Below, piece after piece: positions 62,830 to 64,000 of a stretch of 64,000 bases of DNA. The DNA is taken from positions 196,761-260,760 of the forward strand of contig VXAA01005247.1 in NCBI GenBank assembly GCA_013399115.1, given 5' to 3'. Within the stretch, counting starts at the first letter, position 1. Every line of letters starts with the position of its first letter. The notes beneath the pieces are model-generated. The model was not told the origin of the DNA. It searched no databases and saw nothing but the letters and a program-made list of their open reading frames with translations. The stretch is from Anseranas semipalmata. Its lineage: Eukaryota; Chordata; Aves; Anseriformes; Anseranatidae. The position numbers were made by a program, and so were the translations under genes.

Positions 62830-63730
62830 ATTCTAGGAGATGCTTCAGCGCGAGGCACGCTGCCAGCTCCCTTGCTCCAAGCCTGTCCCCCATCACTTTG
62901 GGGACAGGATGTGAGTCGGGGTTTGTACACGTGGTCCTCCAGGTCCCTTCTCTTTTCCCAGCATGGGAATCACCCCTTAGTCACTTGGCCAAGCCTGCTG
63001 CATCGAAGCAAAGCCTTCAGGGCCAGCCCATCATTTTATTCGAGTGAAGGACCGCTGTAGAAGCTCTCCTGGTGGAGGAGCTGGCTGGTAGCCCCTTGGT
63101 AGGAGCCAGCCCTGCAGAGCTGCAGCTACGCGAGGCTCAGGGTCCCGGCAGCCGGCAGCGTCTCCCCTGGCTCGCAGCATCCCTCTGCTGCACCTGCGCA
63201 GGGGAGACCTGGGTTTGGGGTGGGTGGAGGAGGATTATTTCAGGAAACAAGGGACGGGAGAATGAGGCAGGCGTGGGGGCGAGTTGAATCCAAGGCTGGC
63301 AAGGACGCTGGGCAGCAGGGCTGCTTTACGAGGTTCGGTTGGGTCCTGGCTGTGTCCCGTAGCAGAGCTCTGTGTCCTGCCTGGGATTGTCCCCAGGTAG
63401 CTGCGGTGCCGGGGGTGGTGGTGGGGCTCTCGGCCGCAGCTCCTTTTGTCGTGTGGCACAGAGGGTCAGGGTGCTGGGGACAGGGAGGCAGCACGTAGCA
63501 GCTCATTTCCCGGTTCTGGAGGAAGATGAAAGGGCTGGGTACGAATGTCGGAGGGAATAAGTGCTGCAAGAACATCTGCTTCTCTTTTTTGCATCTTCTA
63601 CATTTCATTCCTCCTCTTCATTTTGGTTCCTTTCCTATCCTCTCTAGTTGGTTCTTCTCACCTCCCCCTGTTCTGTTCCTCCCAGAGGAACAGCACTACC
63701 CACTGCTGTCGCTTTGCACTATTTTTTTTT
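62830..63730. other. GC-rich intronic stretch without recognised features
   Basis: This stretch is GC-rich with modest CpG and many short open frames on both strands, none with recognisable similarity. It leads into the CpG-containing segment at the window end. I see no repeat, RNA gene or splice pair I would defend. Confidence 0.4.
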
Positions 63731-63739
63731 CCTTTTTGC

Positions 63740-64000
63740 ATACTGCTCCGCTCCTCGCCGTTTTCCACACGTTGTTCGGCTCCTCAGCCTGTCGGAGGAG
63801 AGCTGCAGCAGGGCTCCCCTCCAACGTGTAAGTTCCCTCTGCGTGTCTGCCTCCTACCACCGCTCCTCTACATCTGCTGCTCCAGGAGAAGAGGGTGTCG
63901 CAGAGAGGAGCTAGAGGAGGCAGGAGTGGGAGAGACACGACGCAGCTCCGAGGCTCGGCTGCATCCGGGCGTCAGAGCTCGCGAGCTGCATCTTGCTGCT
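63740..64000 (+). promoter_or_regulatory. Possible alternative first exon or promoter at the window end
   Basis: A GC-rich segment containing GTTTTCCACACGTTGTTCGG and CCTGTCGGAGGAGAGC is followed by CAACGTGTAAGTTCCC, a strong donor-like site (GTAAGT at 63828-63833). A second CpG-containing block (GACACGACGCAGCTCCGAGG, GGGCGTCAGAGCTCGCGAGC) runs to the end. Together they fit an alternative 5' exon plus flanking CpG island. Without a transcript this is a weak call, and the region is cut by the window edge. Confidence 0.25.

Larger units (their letters stand above)
17355..64000 (+). other. FOXP1: FOXP1 intron after the first coding exon (incomplete)
   Basis: After the GTACTG donor no further FOXP1 coding exon is found. 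The next one should encode ALQVARQLLLQQQ-like sequence with CAG/CAA runs, and nothing like it occurs up to 64000. The intron is therefore at least 46.6 kb, in keeping with the very large introns I recall for this gene in other amniotes. It contains old CR1 and SINE remnants, AT-rich stretches that look like conserved non-coding DNA, and many CpG-rich patches, listed separately. Stretches such as 19315-21840, 22130-23980, 24450-26490, 29560-33950, 36100-41980, 45000-47090 and 61900-62500 show nothing I can name. Confidence 0.8.

Noticed and set aside
17355..64000. Search for the next FOXP1 coding exon (ALQVARQLLLQQQ-like with CAG/CAA runs)
   Set aside because: No matching sequence with an acceptor was found. 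CAG-containing spots such as 21050-21075 and 29680-29700 do not translate to it.
1..64000. tRNA, rRNA, snRNA genes, endogenous retroviral genes or a prokaryotic-type gene system
   Set aside because: No A/B-box tRNA gene, rRNA core, LTR pair, gag/pol motif or operon-like spacing was seen. The tRNA-like words belong to old SINE remnants.

Overview
This window is vertebrate genomic DNA, almost certainly from a bird. The only protein-coding sequence I can support is one exon of the forkhead transcription factor gene FOXP1, on the + strand. Its coding part is 17184-17354 (57 codons). It has a clean polypyrimidine tract and AG acceptor, an in-frame stop just before the ATG, and a GT donor. The translation begins [19 protein letters not shown] and ends in a run of glutamines, as I recall for the first coding exon of FOXP1. 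A bird is favoured by the compact, repeat-poor sequence, the only recognisable repeats being old CR1-type LINE pieces and old SINE-like pieces, and by the form of the FOXP1 N-terminus. A crocodilian or turtle cannot be formally excluded.

Layout. Positions 1-17172 lie upstream of the coding exon and are read as 5' intron, possibly holding untranslated exons I cannot identify. This part has several GC/CpG-rich patches (about 70-460, 1140-1440, 7735-8345, 15420-15890), a MIR-like SINE (5261-5390), an old amniote repeat (about 12545-12640) and a dense cluster of forkhead-type motifs (6236-6628). Positions 17355-64000 are the following intron, which must exceed 46 kb because the next glutamine-rich FOXP1 exon is not in the window. 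This intron holds two diverged CR1 LINE fragments (28230-28850 and 61100-61437), an inverted pair of MIR-like SINEs (43370-43695), three more pieces of old amniote repeats (21845-24282), short tandem repeats and a 37-base assembly gap inside an A-run. It also has a series of CpG-rich patches, notably 47090-47480, 48600-48880, 52960-53290, 57690-58350 and 60295-60860, some of which may be internal promoters or enhancers.

How it may work together. FOXP1 is a dosage-sensitive repressor with many alternative first exons and very large regulatory introns, so most function here should be cis-regulatory. The most suggestive regulatory signal is the forkhead motif cluster at 6.2-6.6 kb, which could serve auto- or cross-regulation by FOX proteins. 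I found no bacterial, viral or mobile gene system, no tRNA or rRNA, and no second protein-coding gene. The many open reading frames elsewhere look like chance frames in non-coding DNA.
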